Shown here one piece after another: positions 34,815-43,697 of a DNA stretch of 64,000 bases (the stretch's first letter is position 1; each line of letters begins with the position of its first letter). This DNA comes from Myxococcales bacterium (GTDB lineage Bacteria; Myxococcota_A; Polyangia; Palsa-1104; JAEUJZ01). The notes beneath the pieces are model-generated. The model was not told where the DNA came from and searched no databases. It saw nothing but the letters and a program-made list of their open reading frames with translations. Made by a program: the position numbers and the translations under genes. The stretch spans positions 92,502-156,501 of the forward strand of contig JAEUJZ010000165.1 in the NCBI GenBank assembly GCA_016794505.1, in the 5' to 3' direction.

Positions 34815-35840
34815 ATGAGTACCCTGCGATCCATCGCGCTCTTTGGTTCTTTCCTGCTTGGCAGTGGCTGCGGTACGTCGGCGCCACCGCAGACCTTTGA
34901 TGCCTGTGTCGCCCCACCCAAGCTGACCGCGCCCAATCCGATGTATGTGTGGACACCCAACGCCATTCGCCTTGCGTCCCAGCGGCTTGGCGAGCGCGTG
35001 TACGCGGTCTATGACAGCAATGCCGCAAGCCATTCCAAAGCGGGCGTGCCACTGGCCACCAGCGGCGGCTTTGTCGTCGGAGACAACGGCGTCCTTCTGG
35101 TCGAGAGCATGATCAATCGGCAGCTCTTCTGTCAGATGATCGCGCTGGTGCGAGCCGAGACCGAAAAGCCCATCACCCACGTCATCAACACCAGCAGCCA
35201 CGGCGATCACAGCTTTGGCAACGCATTCCTGCCAGCAGGTGTCCACATCGTGCAGCACCAGCGCACGGCCGCGTACATCGCCGAGCACTTCCAGGAAGAC
35301 GTGGCCTTTATGAAGATGAACTTTGGCGCAGACCAGGGGCTCGACGAGCTGCATCCCGTCGCGGCGGACACGCTGGTCAGCGACCAAACGCCCTTCGTCG
35401 TCGATCTGGGTGGGGTCGAGGTGACGGCGCGCTATTACGGCTTTGGCCAGACCGGCGGCGATCTGTTCGTTCACGTGCCGGCTCAAAAGGTGCTGTGGAC
35501 GGGCAATTCTCTCGTCGCTGCGCAGCCGGCGGTGCCCTGGCTGCTCGCAGGTCATGCGCAGGAAGTCAGCACCACCTTGGCCCAGGTTCGCGCCAGCTTG
35601 CCGGCCGACACCGTCGTGGTGCCAGGCCACGATCACCCGACGGGAGCGCACGGCTTTGACTTTTCGGTGAACTATCTAAACACGCTGCTCAGCGAAGTCG
35701 GCGCGGCCAAAGGGCGCGGGCTTTCCGTTGAACAGACCGTCGCTGCGGTCAGCATGCCGTCGTTCCAGGGGTACAAAATCTGGGACTGGATTCACAAGGC
35801 GGTCAACGTTCCGGGGACCTATGCCGAGCTCGCGCGCTAG
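34815..35840 (+). CDS. Metallo-beta-lactamase-fold protein with altered metal site
   Basis: A 341-residue exported protein (N-terminal hydrophobic signal with an imperfect lipobox at C19). The MBL fold is clear from LATSGGFVVGDNGVLLVES, ITHVINTSSHGDHSFGN, YYGFGQTGGDLFVHVP, VLWTGNSLV and VVVPGHDHPTG. In the standard HxHxDH motif the first His is Ser127, while H129, D131 and H132 remain. The later His ligand is Gln212 and the bridging Asp is Asn231; the last His (H272) remains. So at most one metal site is likely intact. Start chosen by the GAGG site; the frame is open upstream. The LysR gene precedes it in the same direction. Confidence 0.82.
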   Translation: MSTLRSIALFGSFLLGSGCGTSAPPQTFDACVAPPKLTAPNPMYVWTPNAIRLASQRLGERVYAVYDSNAASHSKAGVPLATSGGFVVGDNGVLLVESMINRQLFCQMIALVRAETEKPITHVINTSSHGDHSFGNAFLPAGVHIVQHQRTAAYIAEHFQEDVAFMKMNFGADQGLDELHPVAADTLVSDQTPFVVDLGGVEVTARYYGFGQTGGDLFVHVPAQKVLWTGNSLVAAQPAVPWLLAGHAQEVSTTLAQVRASLPADTVVVPGHDHPTGAHGFDFSVNYLNTLLSEVGAAKGRGLSVEQTVAAVSMPSFQGYKIWDWIHKAVNVPGTYAELAR

Positions 35841-35846
35841 CCGATC

Positions 35847-36914
35847 TTAAGCGCAGCAGATCTGCTGCGCATGGGCGTGCAAGAACGCCTGTGCGGCAGT
35901 GCTTGGCGGCAGGCCTGCGGTGCTTCGCAGCGACGGGCTCAGCGGCCGATCTAGTTCGCTGCTGAGCTCACGGAACGCAGCCTCTCGCGCTTGCTCGACC
36001 CGCGCTCGCTCGTCCTTGTTGAGCTTGGATGCAAGCCAGGCGTCGATGGCAAAGGACAGCTCGGCGTGCTGGATCTCATCACGGGCGATACGCGCCATGA
36101 TCGCGCGCACCTTGGCATCGTCGGCATACTCGCCTTGCCAGCTCGCGACGAATGCGCCATAGGCTTCACGCACGCAACCCTCGACGACATTTTCCAGCGC
36201 CATCGCCAAAAGCGGACGCGGCGCGTGGCGCTGCACGGTGGGCAGGCTCGGCACGGCCGCAAAGCGCTGGGCCAGCGCTGCGGTCATCTGCGTGTGGCGA
36301 ACCTCGTCGCGCTCGGCCTGCTCGGCGGCCGCGATCAGCTCAGCGGGGGCACCGTGTGCGCGTAGCTCATCCGCCAGAATCGCAAAGGCAGTGACTGCCG
36401 CCGCTTCTAGCTGACAGGTCTCGGCAAAGAACGCCCCCACTTCATGGTCGGCGATGCAGTCCGCACGCTGCATATCGGCGGGGCGACGGCCAGCAATCGC
36501 GCCTGGGGTCTGCGGACAGGAATAGTTGGTAGAGCACAGGCGGACGACCTCGCCGGGATAGCGCGTGTCCTGGTTGCTGATCGTACACGCCACCGCCTGC
36601 GCCCCGCAGAGCGGCGCACACTCGTCCAGCATCAGCTCTGCCGATACCCGGCTGGGCACCGGCATCATCGGCGGCTTGCCGTTGCAGTCGATGCTCAACG
36701 GCGACTGGCCCGCGACGATGACAGAGCAGACCGTGACGTCGGGACCACAGAATGGCTCACACGCCCAAGTGGCCATGCGAAGACGCAAGCTGGCCTCGGC
36801 CGAAAGCGGCGTGGGCTCGGTCTTCACGCAGGTACCACAGCCCGCCTGCAGGGAAAGCGGAGCCGCTGCGACCAGCATCGATTGAATCAGAGCGCGAAAG
36901 ACACGGGATTTCAT
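35847..36914 (-). CDS. Exported ferritin-like diiron-domain protein
   Basis: A 355-residue protein with a signal sequence followed by several Cys (likely a lipoprotein with imperfect lipobox QAGC). The first half is Cys-rich (WACEPFCGPDVTVC, CAPLCGAQAVAC). The second half is a ferritin-like four-helix bundle with ETCQLEAAAVTAF, ERDEVRHTQM, ALENVVEGCVREAYGAF and RDEIQHAELSF. It thus carries two ExxH motifs and separate Glu that can hold a diiron centre. Ferritin-like proteins outside the cytosol are uncommon; oxidase or iron-binding functions are both possible. AGGAGG before the ATG at 36914 fixes the start. It is divergent from the metallophosphoesterase lipoprotein gene. Confidence 0.82.
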   Translation of the reverse strand: MKSRVFRALIQSMLVAAAPLSLQAGCGTCVKTEPTPLSAEASLRLRMATWACEPFCGPDVTVCSVIVAGQSPLSIDCNGKPPMMPVPSRVSAELMLDECAPLCGAQAVACTISNQDTRYPGEVVRLCSTNYSCPQTPGAIAGRRPADMQRADCIADHEVGAFFAETCQLEAAAVTAFAILADELRAHGAPAELIAAAEQAERDEVRHTQMTAALAQRFAAVPSLPTVQRHAPRPLLAMALENVVEGCVREAYGAFVASWQGEYADDAKVRAIMARIARDEIQHAELSFAIDAWLASKLNKDERARVEQAREAAFRELSSELDRPLSPSLRSTAGLPPSTAAQAFLHAHAQQICCA

Positions 36915-37136
36915 GGGAGCCTCCTGGTTCTGAAGTTCTGAAGCAAACGCGTAGTGCAGCCGTCGTACCAAGCACCCCGCCGCGCCAAATCGGGCCGAAG
37001 CTGGAACAACCCGGCCAGATCGCAGGAACGCAGCGGGTTTCTGTGGACGAAATCGACCATGCCGCAGTTGGATCATCGCATTGCCGCACTCGATCGACCT
37101 GGCCCGAAATCGACCCCGCGAAACGCAGGAGCCCAC

Positions 37137-38534
37137 GTGACGAACAGACCCCTGACATGCATCGGCTTGCTGGCCCTCTCGTGCAGTACACCGACCGCGC
37201 CGCCAGTCCACATGCAGCCGCCGCCGCTTTCGCCTGCGGAAGTGGCTCCGCTGCGCGTCGAGCAACCCGATGGGCCGCAGCCACGCACCGTGATCGTCAT
37301 CAGCGATCTTCACTTTGGCCTGGGCGCGGCGAAATCACACGACGGGCAGCAGGCCGGCTTTGATGCCTATGAAGACTTCCGCTGGAGCCGCGAGTGGGCC
37401 GAGTTCCTGCAGCAGATCGACCGCGAAGGACAGGCCAGCGGATCGGCCACCGATCTGATCTTGAACGGCGATGCCTTTGAGCTGTGGCAGTCGCGCAGCG
37501 TTGACTGCAAGAGCCGCGACCACGAGCAGGGCTGCAGCGGCGCCGAAGCGCTGGCCCGCGCGCAGCAGGTCATCGCGGCGCACAGCGACGATCTGCGCCG
37601 GCTCGGAGCCTTCGCCATGAGCGGTGACAATCGCGTCGTCATCGTGCCGGGAAATCACGATGCGGCGCTGCTCTTCCCTGCCGTGGCCCGCGCGGTGCAA
37701 GCCAGCACTGGGGCCCCGGCGGAGAGGCTCTCGATCAGCGCCACCGGCTTTTGGATCTCGCGCGACCGCCGCATCTATGCCGATCATGGGCACCAGATTG
37801 GCCTCGACCCCAACGGCTTTCACAACTGGCCGACGCCGTTTCGCGAGCGCGATGGCCAGTACTACCTGACGCGGCCGTGGGGCGAGCAGTTCATGCAGGC
37901 GTTCTACAACGCGTACGAAGATCGCTACCCGATCATCGACAACATCGCATCCGAACGCGACGCCGTGCGCATCGCCATCACCCGCGAAGGGCCGCTGGGC
38001 TTCGTGCAAGCCGTCGGCAAGTTCGTCGGCTTCACGCTGCTTAAGACCTCGTGGAGCCAGCGCATCGACATCGCTCGCTTGCAGTCCCCCAGCGAGCCGG
38101 ATCCCGAACCCAACAAGCCAAGCGATGGCCGCACGCGCGAGCAGATCTTTGGCAGCTATCTCGGCCAAGTCCTGGGCACACTGCAGAGCCAGCAGGTCGC
38201 CAACCGCCCCGTCGATCTGTATGTGTTTAGCCACACGCACGGCCTAGATGTCGGCTTTGACTTCGCCAGCAGCAGCCCAAGCGGCAAGACCCGCGTGGTC
38301 AACAGTGGTGCCTGGCAGCGCGTCGTCAGCGCCGACTGGCTCAAGGCCGAGCGCGACCGCAGGCAGCTTGCCGAGCGGGACACACTGATCGGGATTCACT
38401 TAGAAGACCTGCCGCCGTGTTACGGCGTTGTTCGCATAAAACCGTACGCAATCAATGCAGTACCCAGCCCGGAGGTCTTGTACTACCACGCAGCGCCCGG
38501 TGTCGCAGGGCACCTCTCTGCCATGTGCCCGTAG
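37137..38534 (+). CDS. Calcineurin-like metallophosphoesterase lipoprotein
   Basis: A 465-residue exported protein that begins at a GTG with an AGGAG site 5 bp upstream. The signal (CIGLLALSC) ends in the lipobox-like ALSC. The dimetal phosphoesterase motifs are complete: SDLHFG, LNGDAFE, GNHD, DHGHQIG and SHTHG, in the usual order. The fold hydrolyses phosphate mono- or diesters (nucleotides, nucleic acids, phospholipid head groups); the substrate is unknown. A polar insertion of about 120 residues lies between GNHD and the last motif. It is divergent from the ferritin-like gene and 68 bp before the receptor-kinase gene. Confidence 0.87.
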   Translation: MTNRPLTCIGLLALSCSTPTAPPVHMQPPPLSPAEVAPLRVEQPDGPQPRTVIVISDLHFGLGAAKSHDGQQAGFDAYEDFRWSREWAEFLQQIDREGQASGSATDLILNGDAFELWQSRSVDCKSRDHEQGCSGAEALARAQQVIAAHSDDLRRLGAFAMSGDNRVVIVPGNHDAALLFPAVARAVQASTGAPAERLSISATGFWISRDRRIYADHGHQIGLDPNGFHNWPTPFRERDGQYYLTRPWGEQFMQAFYNAYEDRYPIIDNIASERDAVRIAITREGPLGFVQAVGKFVGFTLLKTSWSQRIDIARLQSPSEPDPEPNKPSDGRTREQIFGSYLGQVLGTLQSQQVANRPVDLYVFSHTHGLDVGFDFASSSPSGKTRVVNSGAWQRVVSADWLKAERDRRQLAERDTLIGIHLEDLPPCYGVVRIKPYAINAVPSPEVLYYHAAPGVAGHLSAMCP

Positions 38535-38592
38535 CAGCAGCATTTGACCCGATACACGACAAGGTAGACGGAACGGCAGCCCATTCCAGATA

Positions 38593-41412
38593 ATGATCGG
38601 GATGGCCTCCGAGACGGCTCCACAGCCCAGGCCCGACCCTGCGGTCACTGCCGAGAGCACCGGCTCGTCTTCCTTAAGCGGCGAGTCAACCGACGCTGGA
38701 ACCGGCCTGCAGCCTGTCGATGACGTTCGCATCGGGCGGCTCTTTGGCAAGTACCGCATCCTGCGTCGCATTGGCCGCGGCGGCATGGCCACCGTCTACG
38801 AAGCCGAGGACTTGGCCCTGAAGCGCACCGTCGCTGTGAAGTTCTTGGCCGAGTCGCTCTTGGATCGCCCCAACGCCGTCGAGCGCTTCATGCGCGAAGC
38901 CCAGGTCGCCGGCCGGCTCAGCCACCCCAACATCATCGCCATCTACGACGTCTGCAAAGACAGCGGCTCGTGCTACATGGTGATGGAGTTCGTAAATCCC
39001 GAGAGCGCCGGTCAGCGCGTGCGCAGCGTCGGGCCCTACTATTGGTTGATCGCGACTCGCATCATGGCCGACTGCTGTTCGGCACTAAAGGTGGCGCACG
39101 CCGCGGGCCTGATTCATCGCGACATCAAGCCGGACAACATCTTGTTTTCATCGGCGGGGACCGTGCGCCTTACGGACTTCGGCATCGTCAAGACGCTGGA
39201 AGACGACCCGCACTTGACCGCCGCCGGCCACGTCGTCGGTACTCCGCTTTACATGAGCCCCGAGCAGAGCTACGACTCGCGCACCGTCGATGCGCGCAGC
39301 GATATCTACTCGCTGGGGGCGACGTACTTTGCTCTGCTGACCGGAAGGCCACCGTTTCAGGGCCACACCGTGCTCGAAATCATGAGCCACGTTCGTAGCT
39401 CTCTGGCTCCCGATCCGCGCGACTTCATCAGCGAGATCCCCGAGCCCTGTGCGCGTGTGATCTTGCGTGCGCTTAGCAAAGAGCCTGCCGCGCGCTACCA
39501 AAGCGCTGGCGAGCTACTCGGCGAACTAGAGTCGATCCTGGACCGCGTTCCCCGTCGACAGCAGTCGATCTTCGAGATGGAGCGCGAGCTACCGCGGCCT
39601 CGGCTCAACCGCATGCAGCAAGGCTCGCTGGGCAGCTCGCAAGACGGACATGCCCAGCCCGGAAGCTGGAGTCCGCCGGCAATTCCGCAGCCCGATGCGA
39701 AAGCGCAGCCCGGCCCGGCCCCGCAGGCCTCTGCCAGTCACAGCAGCGACGCAAACAAGGTCGGCAGCGGCGAAGCAAACAAGGTCGGCAGCAGCGACGC
39801 AAACAAGGTCGGCAGCGGCGAAGCAAACAAGGTCGGCAGCGGCGACGTACACAAGGCCAGCACAAGCGACGCAAGCAAGACCACAAGCGTACAGACAGAG
39901 GCGCCGCAGCCCATGCGACGCTGGCTTCTGGCCGTGGTGGGCTTGAGCGGCCTGGTGCTTGGAATGTTGCCGTGGCTGCGGCATCGCTTGGCCGACTCCG
40001 TCTTGCCGGGTCTCACTGGCTCAGGCGGTGTGACGGCCGCAGCGGGCAGCCTTGATGCCGGAAGCAAGACCGACGCAGCCGACGTGTCCAACGTCAAGGC
40101 CCCACCTGCGATCCCGCCGATCAAGGTGGGCATCTTGCACTCGCTAACCGGCCCGCTGGCCATCAGCGAACGCCCGCTGGCCGATGCCGCCGATCTAGCC
40201 ATCGAAGAGGTCAATGAACAAGGTGGCGTGCTCAATCGCAAGCTTGAGCCCGTTGTTCTCGACGGAAAATCCGAGGTCACCAGCGACTCGGCCTTTGCCC
40301 GCGCGGCCAAGCGGCTGATCCACGAAGACAAGGTCGCCGTCGTCTTTGGCGGCTTCGGCTCGGCTGGACGCAAGACCATCACGCCCTACTTCGTCGAAGC
40401 CGACATCCTGCTGTTCTATCCCGCCTCGTACGAGGGTTTAGAAGAGTCACCCAACGTCGTCTATACCGGCGCCATCCCCAACCAGTTTGTGATTCCGGCG
40501 GTGCAGTGGCTGGCGACGCAGGGCCAGGTCAAGCGCGTGTTCCTGATCGGTACCGATGGTCTGCGCCCCCGCGCCATCGAGGCCATCGTCGAAGAAGAGG
40601 CAAGGAAGCTGCGCTGGAAGCTCGCTGGCTCGTACTTTGCGTTGGTTGGCGAGGTCGACTTTTCAGACGTCATCAAGAAGATCGCCAGGGCCAAGCCACA
40701 GCTCATCTTGAGTGCGCTCGTCGGCGATTCGAATGTCACGTTCATTAAGCAGCTTCACGCCGCCAAGCTCTTGCCCAGCAAAGTGCCCACGCTGTCCTTT
40801 GCTCTCAGCGAGATCGAGATCGCGCAGCTAGGTGACTTGGATCTCTCGGGCCACTACATCACGCGGGCCCACTTTCCCCAAATCGAAGCCAAACCCAATC
40901 CCGACAGCGAAGGCAACAAGCCCGTCGACAACACCGCCAAGACAGCGGCCAGCCCAGACAACGAGCCTGCAGCCCCTGCGCCGTCCCCTCAACCCGACAG
41001 CGAATTCGCGCGCCGCTTTCACAGAAAATACGGTGAGCATCGCGTGGTCAGCGATGGCATGGAGGCGGCCTACTACGGCGTGCATCTGTGGGCGCAAGCC
41101 GTTCGCGCCGCAGGCAGCGAAAACACACGCGCCGTGCGCCAAGTGCTGCGACAAAAACCATTTGAGCTAAACGACGTCCGCTTGCGTGTCGACCCCAGCA
41201 ACCAGCACACGTGGAAGACGCTGTATGTCGCCCGCATCGGCGAAAAAAATCAGACGTTCCCGGTCTTCAAGAGCCCCGAAGCGTTTCCCCCCATTCCGTT
41301 TCCTGGCGCCCGCACGCGCGCCGAATGGAACGTCTTTCTCGACGATCTGTACAAGCGCTGGGGCAACAACTGGGCCAACCCACTTAAGCCTTCGTATGGT
41401 TCCGCCAAGTGA
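38593..41412 (+). CDS. Receptor Ser/Thr kinase fused to UrtA/AmiC-like solute-binding domain
   Basis: A 939-residue type-I-like receptor. The kinase domain (residues about 50-315) has IGRGGMATVY, VAVKF, HRDIKPDN with D177, DFG and MSPEQ. A low-complexity linker holds six 8-residue repeats (384-431). One membrane helix, at about 443-463, is followed by a periplasmic-binding-protein type 1 domain from residue 510. That domain begins IKVGILHSLTGPLAISE and has VFGGFGSAGRKTITPYF, LLFYPASYEGLEESPNVVYTGA and PNQFVIPAVQWL, typical of UrtA (urea) and AmiC (amide) receptors. It should bind a small amide-like ligand and signal inward. M4 (38602) may be the true start. It overlaps the SulP gene by 4 bp. 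Confidence 0.93.
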   Translation: MIGMASETAPQPRPDPAVTAESTGSSSLSGESTDAGTGLQPVDDVRIGRLFGKYRILRRIGRGGMATVYEAEDLALKRTVAVKFLAESLLDRPNAVERFMREAQVAGRLSHPNIIAIYDVCKDSGSCYMVMEFVNPESAGQRVRSVGPYYWLIATRIMADCCSALKVAHAAGLIHRDIKPDNILFSSAGTVRLTDFGIVKTLEDDPHLTAAGHVVGTPLYMSPEQSYDSRTVDARSDIYSLGATYFALLTGRPPFQGHTVLEIMSHVRSSLAPDPRDFISEIPEPCARVILRALSKEPAARYQSAGELLGELESILDRVPRRQQSIFEMERELPRPRLNRMQQGSLGSSQDGHAQPGSWSPPAIPQPDAKAQPGPAPQASASHSSDANKVGSGEANKVGSSDANKVGSGEANKVGSGDVHKASTSDASKTTSVQTEAPQPMRRWLLAVVGLSGLVLGMLPWLRHRLADSVLPGLTGSGGVTAAAGSLDAGSKTDAADVSNVKAPPAIPPIKVGILHSLTGPLAISERPLADAADLAIEEVNEQGGVLNRKLEPVVLDGKSEVTSDSAFARAAKRLIHEDKVAVVFGGFGSAGRKTITPYFVEADILLFYPASYEGLEESPNVVYTGAIPNQFVIPAVQWLATQGQVKRVFLIGTDGLRPRAIEAIVEEEARKLRWKLAGSYFALVGEVDFSDVIKKIARAKPQLILSALVGDSNVTFIKQLHAAKLLPSKVPTLSFALSEIEIAQLGDLDLSGHYITRAHFPQIEAKPNPDSEGNKPVDNTAKTAASPDNEPAAPAPSPQPDSEFARRFHRKYGEHRVVSDGMEAAYYGVHLWAQAVRAAGSENTRAVRQVLRQKPFELNDVRLRVDPSNQHTWKTLYVARIGEKNQTFPVFKSPEAFPPIPFPGARTRAEWNVFLDDLYKRWGNNWANPLKPSYGSAK
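39742..39885 (+). repeat. Six 24-bp tandem repeats in the kinase linker
   Basis: Units of 24 bp encode SSDANKVG/SGEANKVG; the first four alternate as two near-identical pairs, while units five and six are divergent. They fall in the disordered stretch between kinase and membrane helix, so number changes would alter only linker length. Confidence 0.9.
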
Positions 41413-43697
41413 GCGAATCTGAAAGCGCCTCAACTCGCACTACAGTCTTGGATCGCGTCCTTGTGTCCGCACTGGGTCGACTTCTGGCCTTGGATGGCTT
41501 CACGGCCCGGCAGCTGCCCAGCGTCTTAGGACGCGACCTGCTCGGAGGTCTGGTCTCGTTCCTGGTCACGCTGTCCTTCGGTCTGTCCTTTGCCGCCATG
41601 ATCTTTACGGGAGATCTGAGCAGCAAGCTGCCGCAGGGCATCAGCATGGCGCTTATGTGCGCGGGCGTGACGATCATCGTCATCGCGCTTTACAGTCCGT
41701 TTTACTTCGCCATCGCCGGCCCCGACTCGCGCCCCACCGCCGTACAGAGCACGCTCGCGGTATCGCTGGTCGCGGTGCTCGGCGGCGGTCACAACGCCAT
41801 CTCGGTCATGATGGTGGCCCTGGCCTTGAGCACTGCGCTGACCGGCGCTGCGCTCTACATGTTTGGCACGCTGGGCATGGGACGCTGGATTCGCTATGTG
41901 CCCTATCCCGTGATCTGTGGCTTCTTGGCGTCGACGGGCTGGGTACTGACGCTCGGCGGCCTGCGCGTCATGTCGGACGTGCCGCTGCGCCTAGACACCT
42001 TGCATCGCTTCACCGAGTCGTTGCCGCAGCAGCGCCTGCTGGTCGGCCTGGCCTTCACCATCGCGTTCTGCATGGTCTTGTTTCGCAGCAAGCACTTCCT
42101 TTGGCTGCCGTCGCTTTTGATCAGCGGCACGCTGCTTACGCATGTGATGCTGGCGCTGCGCGGCATCCCGGTTGATGCGGCACAGAAGCAGGGCTGGCTT
42201 CTACACTTTGAAAAAGGCAGCGGCCTGTGGTTGCCGTATCACGAATACCGTGAAGTGCTTTCGTCGTTGCCGCTGCTAAAGACGCCGTTCTTTTCCGCGT
42301 TTGGCGGCGGCGTTCTGGTGCTGATCACGGTGTCGGCCATCGGCGCCCTAGTAACAGCCGCAGCCATTGAATTGTCGACGGGAAATGACGCCGATCTCGA
42401 TCGCGAGCTAAAGGCCCACGGCGTTGCCAACGTGCTTTCTGGTTTGGTCGGTGGCTTGGTGGGCTGCAATGCCATCGTGCGCAGCGCGCTCAATCGCCAA
42501 GCCGGAGCCGCCAGTCGCCTAAGCGGCCTGATCGCAGGTGTGCTGTGCTTGGCGACGTACTTTCTTTATCCGCAGCTTATGGGCTTTATCGCGCGGCCGG
42601 TGATGGGTGCGACGCTGATGTACTTGGGTCTGCGCCTGCTTCTTGAATGGGCGTGGAAGTCGCGCAATCGCCTTGCGCGGACCGAGTACTTGGTGGTGAT
42701 CGCGATCTTGGTGCTGATCATGCAGTTCGGATTCGTGATCGGCCTTTTGGTGGGACTGGTCGCTTCGTGCATCACCTTCGCCATCAGTTACAGCCGGGTC
42801 AGCGTGATCAAGAACGTCTTCACCGCCGATGAGCACAGCAGCAAAGTGCAGCGCTCGGCAGCCGAAGCCCGCATCTTGCGCGAGCGCGGCTCTCGCTATT
42901 CCATCCTGCGCCTGCGTGGCTATTTGTTCTTCGGATCGATCATCAACTTGATCGAAGACATTCGGCAGCAGATCGCCACGCGACGCCCAACGATCCGCGG
43001 TCTGGTCTTGGATTTTCAGTACGTGACCGGCATGGATACCTCGTCGGCGTACACCTTCCTCAAGCTGCGTCAGACGCTTGAGCGCTTCGACATTCAAGCG
43101 CTGTTCTGTTCCATGCGTCCCGACATCGAAGAGATGCTGCGCCGCGAAAAATGTCTGACCAGTGACAAGCGCATCCTGGTCATGGAAGACATGGACCATG
43201 CGCTGGAGTGGTGCGAGCAGCACATCCTGGAAGAAGCCTCGTCGCAGTCGCGCGAGTTCCTGCCCATTCCGCAGTGGCTGGCCCGCGAGTTCGGCAGCGA
43301 GGCCTCCGCCCAGCGATTCTTGGCGTATGTCGAGACGCTCGAACTGAAGCCCGGTGACTATCTGTTCCGTCAAGGCGACAAAGCTGAAGAGGTCTATGTC
43401 ATCGCCTCGGGTCGCGTCGGCATTTTCTTAGAGCTGCCCAATCGTCCGCAGCTTCGCCTGCGCTCGGTGACATCGAACACCACGCTGGGCGAGATGGCGG
43501 TGTACCGCCAAGCAACGCGCTCGGCTTCGGTGATCTGCGAGGAACCAACCTGCGTCTATCGCGTGTCGCGGTCGGCGCTTTCGCGCATGGAAGACGAAGA
43601 GCCCAAGCTCGCCATCTTGTTCCACTGCTTCGTCGTGCGCACGCTCGCGGATCGCTTGGTCGGCTCGGATCGCACGATCGCCGCGCTGGAACGCTAG
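41409..43697 (+). CDS. SulP anion transporter with STAS and cyclic-nucleotide-binding domains
   Basis: A 762-residue SLC26/SulP transporter. About 12-14 membrane segments span residues about 30-480, with family motifs such as FAIAGPDSRPTAVQS and LVGCNAIVRSALN. A STAS domain follows (IRGLVLDFQYVTGMDTSSAYTFLKL), then a cyclic-nucleotide-binding domain from about residue 630 (LKPGDYLFRQGD, LGEMAVYRQATRSASV). The Arg and Ser of its phosphate-binding loop are present, so it could bind cAMP or cGMP. SulP proteins carry sulfate, bicarbonate or other anions; the substrate is not evident. The GTG start overlaps the receptor-kinase stop codon (GTGA), so the pair is cotranslated. It shares a CTAG with the convergent next gene's stop. 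Confidence 0.93.
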   Translation: MSESESASTRTTVLDRVLVSALGRLLALDGFTARQLPSVLGRDLLGGLVSFLVTLSFGLSFAAMIFTGDLSSKLPQGISMALMCAGVTIIVIALYSPFYFAIAGPDSRPTAVQSTLAVSLVAVLGGGHNAISVMMVALALSTALTGAALYMFGTLGMGRWIRYVPYPVICGFLASTGWVLTLGGLRVMSDVPLRLDTLHRFTESLPQQRLLVGLAFTIAFCMVLFRSKHFLWLPSLLISGTLLTHVMLALRGIPVDAAQKQGWLLHFEKGSGLWLPYHEYREVLSSLPLLKTPFFSAFGGGVLVLITVSAIGALVTAAAIELSTGNDADLDRELKAHGVANVLSGLVGGLVGCNAIVRSALNRQAGAASRLSGLIAGVLCLATYFLYPQLMGFIARPVMGATLMYLGLRLLLEWAWKSRNRLARTEYLVVIAILVLIMQFGFVIGLLVGLVASCITFAISYSRVSVIKNVFTADEHSSKVQRSAAEARILRERGSRYSILRLRGYLFFGSIINLIEDIRQQIATRRPTIRGLVLDFQYVTGMDTSSAYTFLKLRQTLERFDIQALFCSMRPDIEEMLRREKCLTSDKRILVMEDMDHALEWCEQHILEEASSQSREFLPIPQWLAREFGSEASAQRFLAYVETLELKPGDYLFRQGDKAEEVYVIASGRVGIFLELPNRPQLRLRSVTSNTTLGEMAVYRQATRSASVICEEPTCVYRVSRSALSRMEDEEPKLAILFHCFVVRTLADRLVGSDRTIAALER

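Noticed and set aside
34170..35651. Long minus-strand open frame (about 490 codons) opposite the LysR and MBL genes
   Set aside because: It is a shadow of two clear genes on the plus strand and has no signal, domain or start site of its own; GC-rich third positions keep the opposite frame open.
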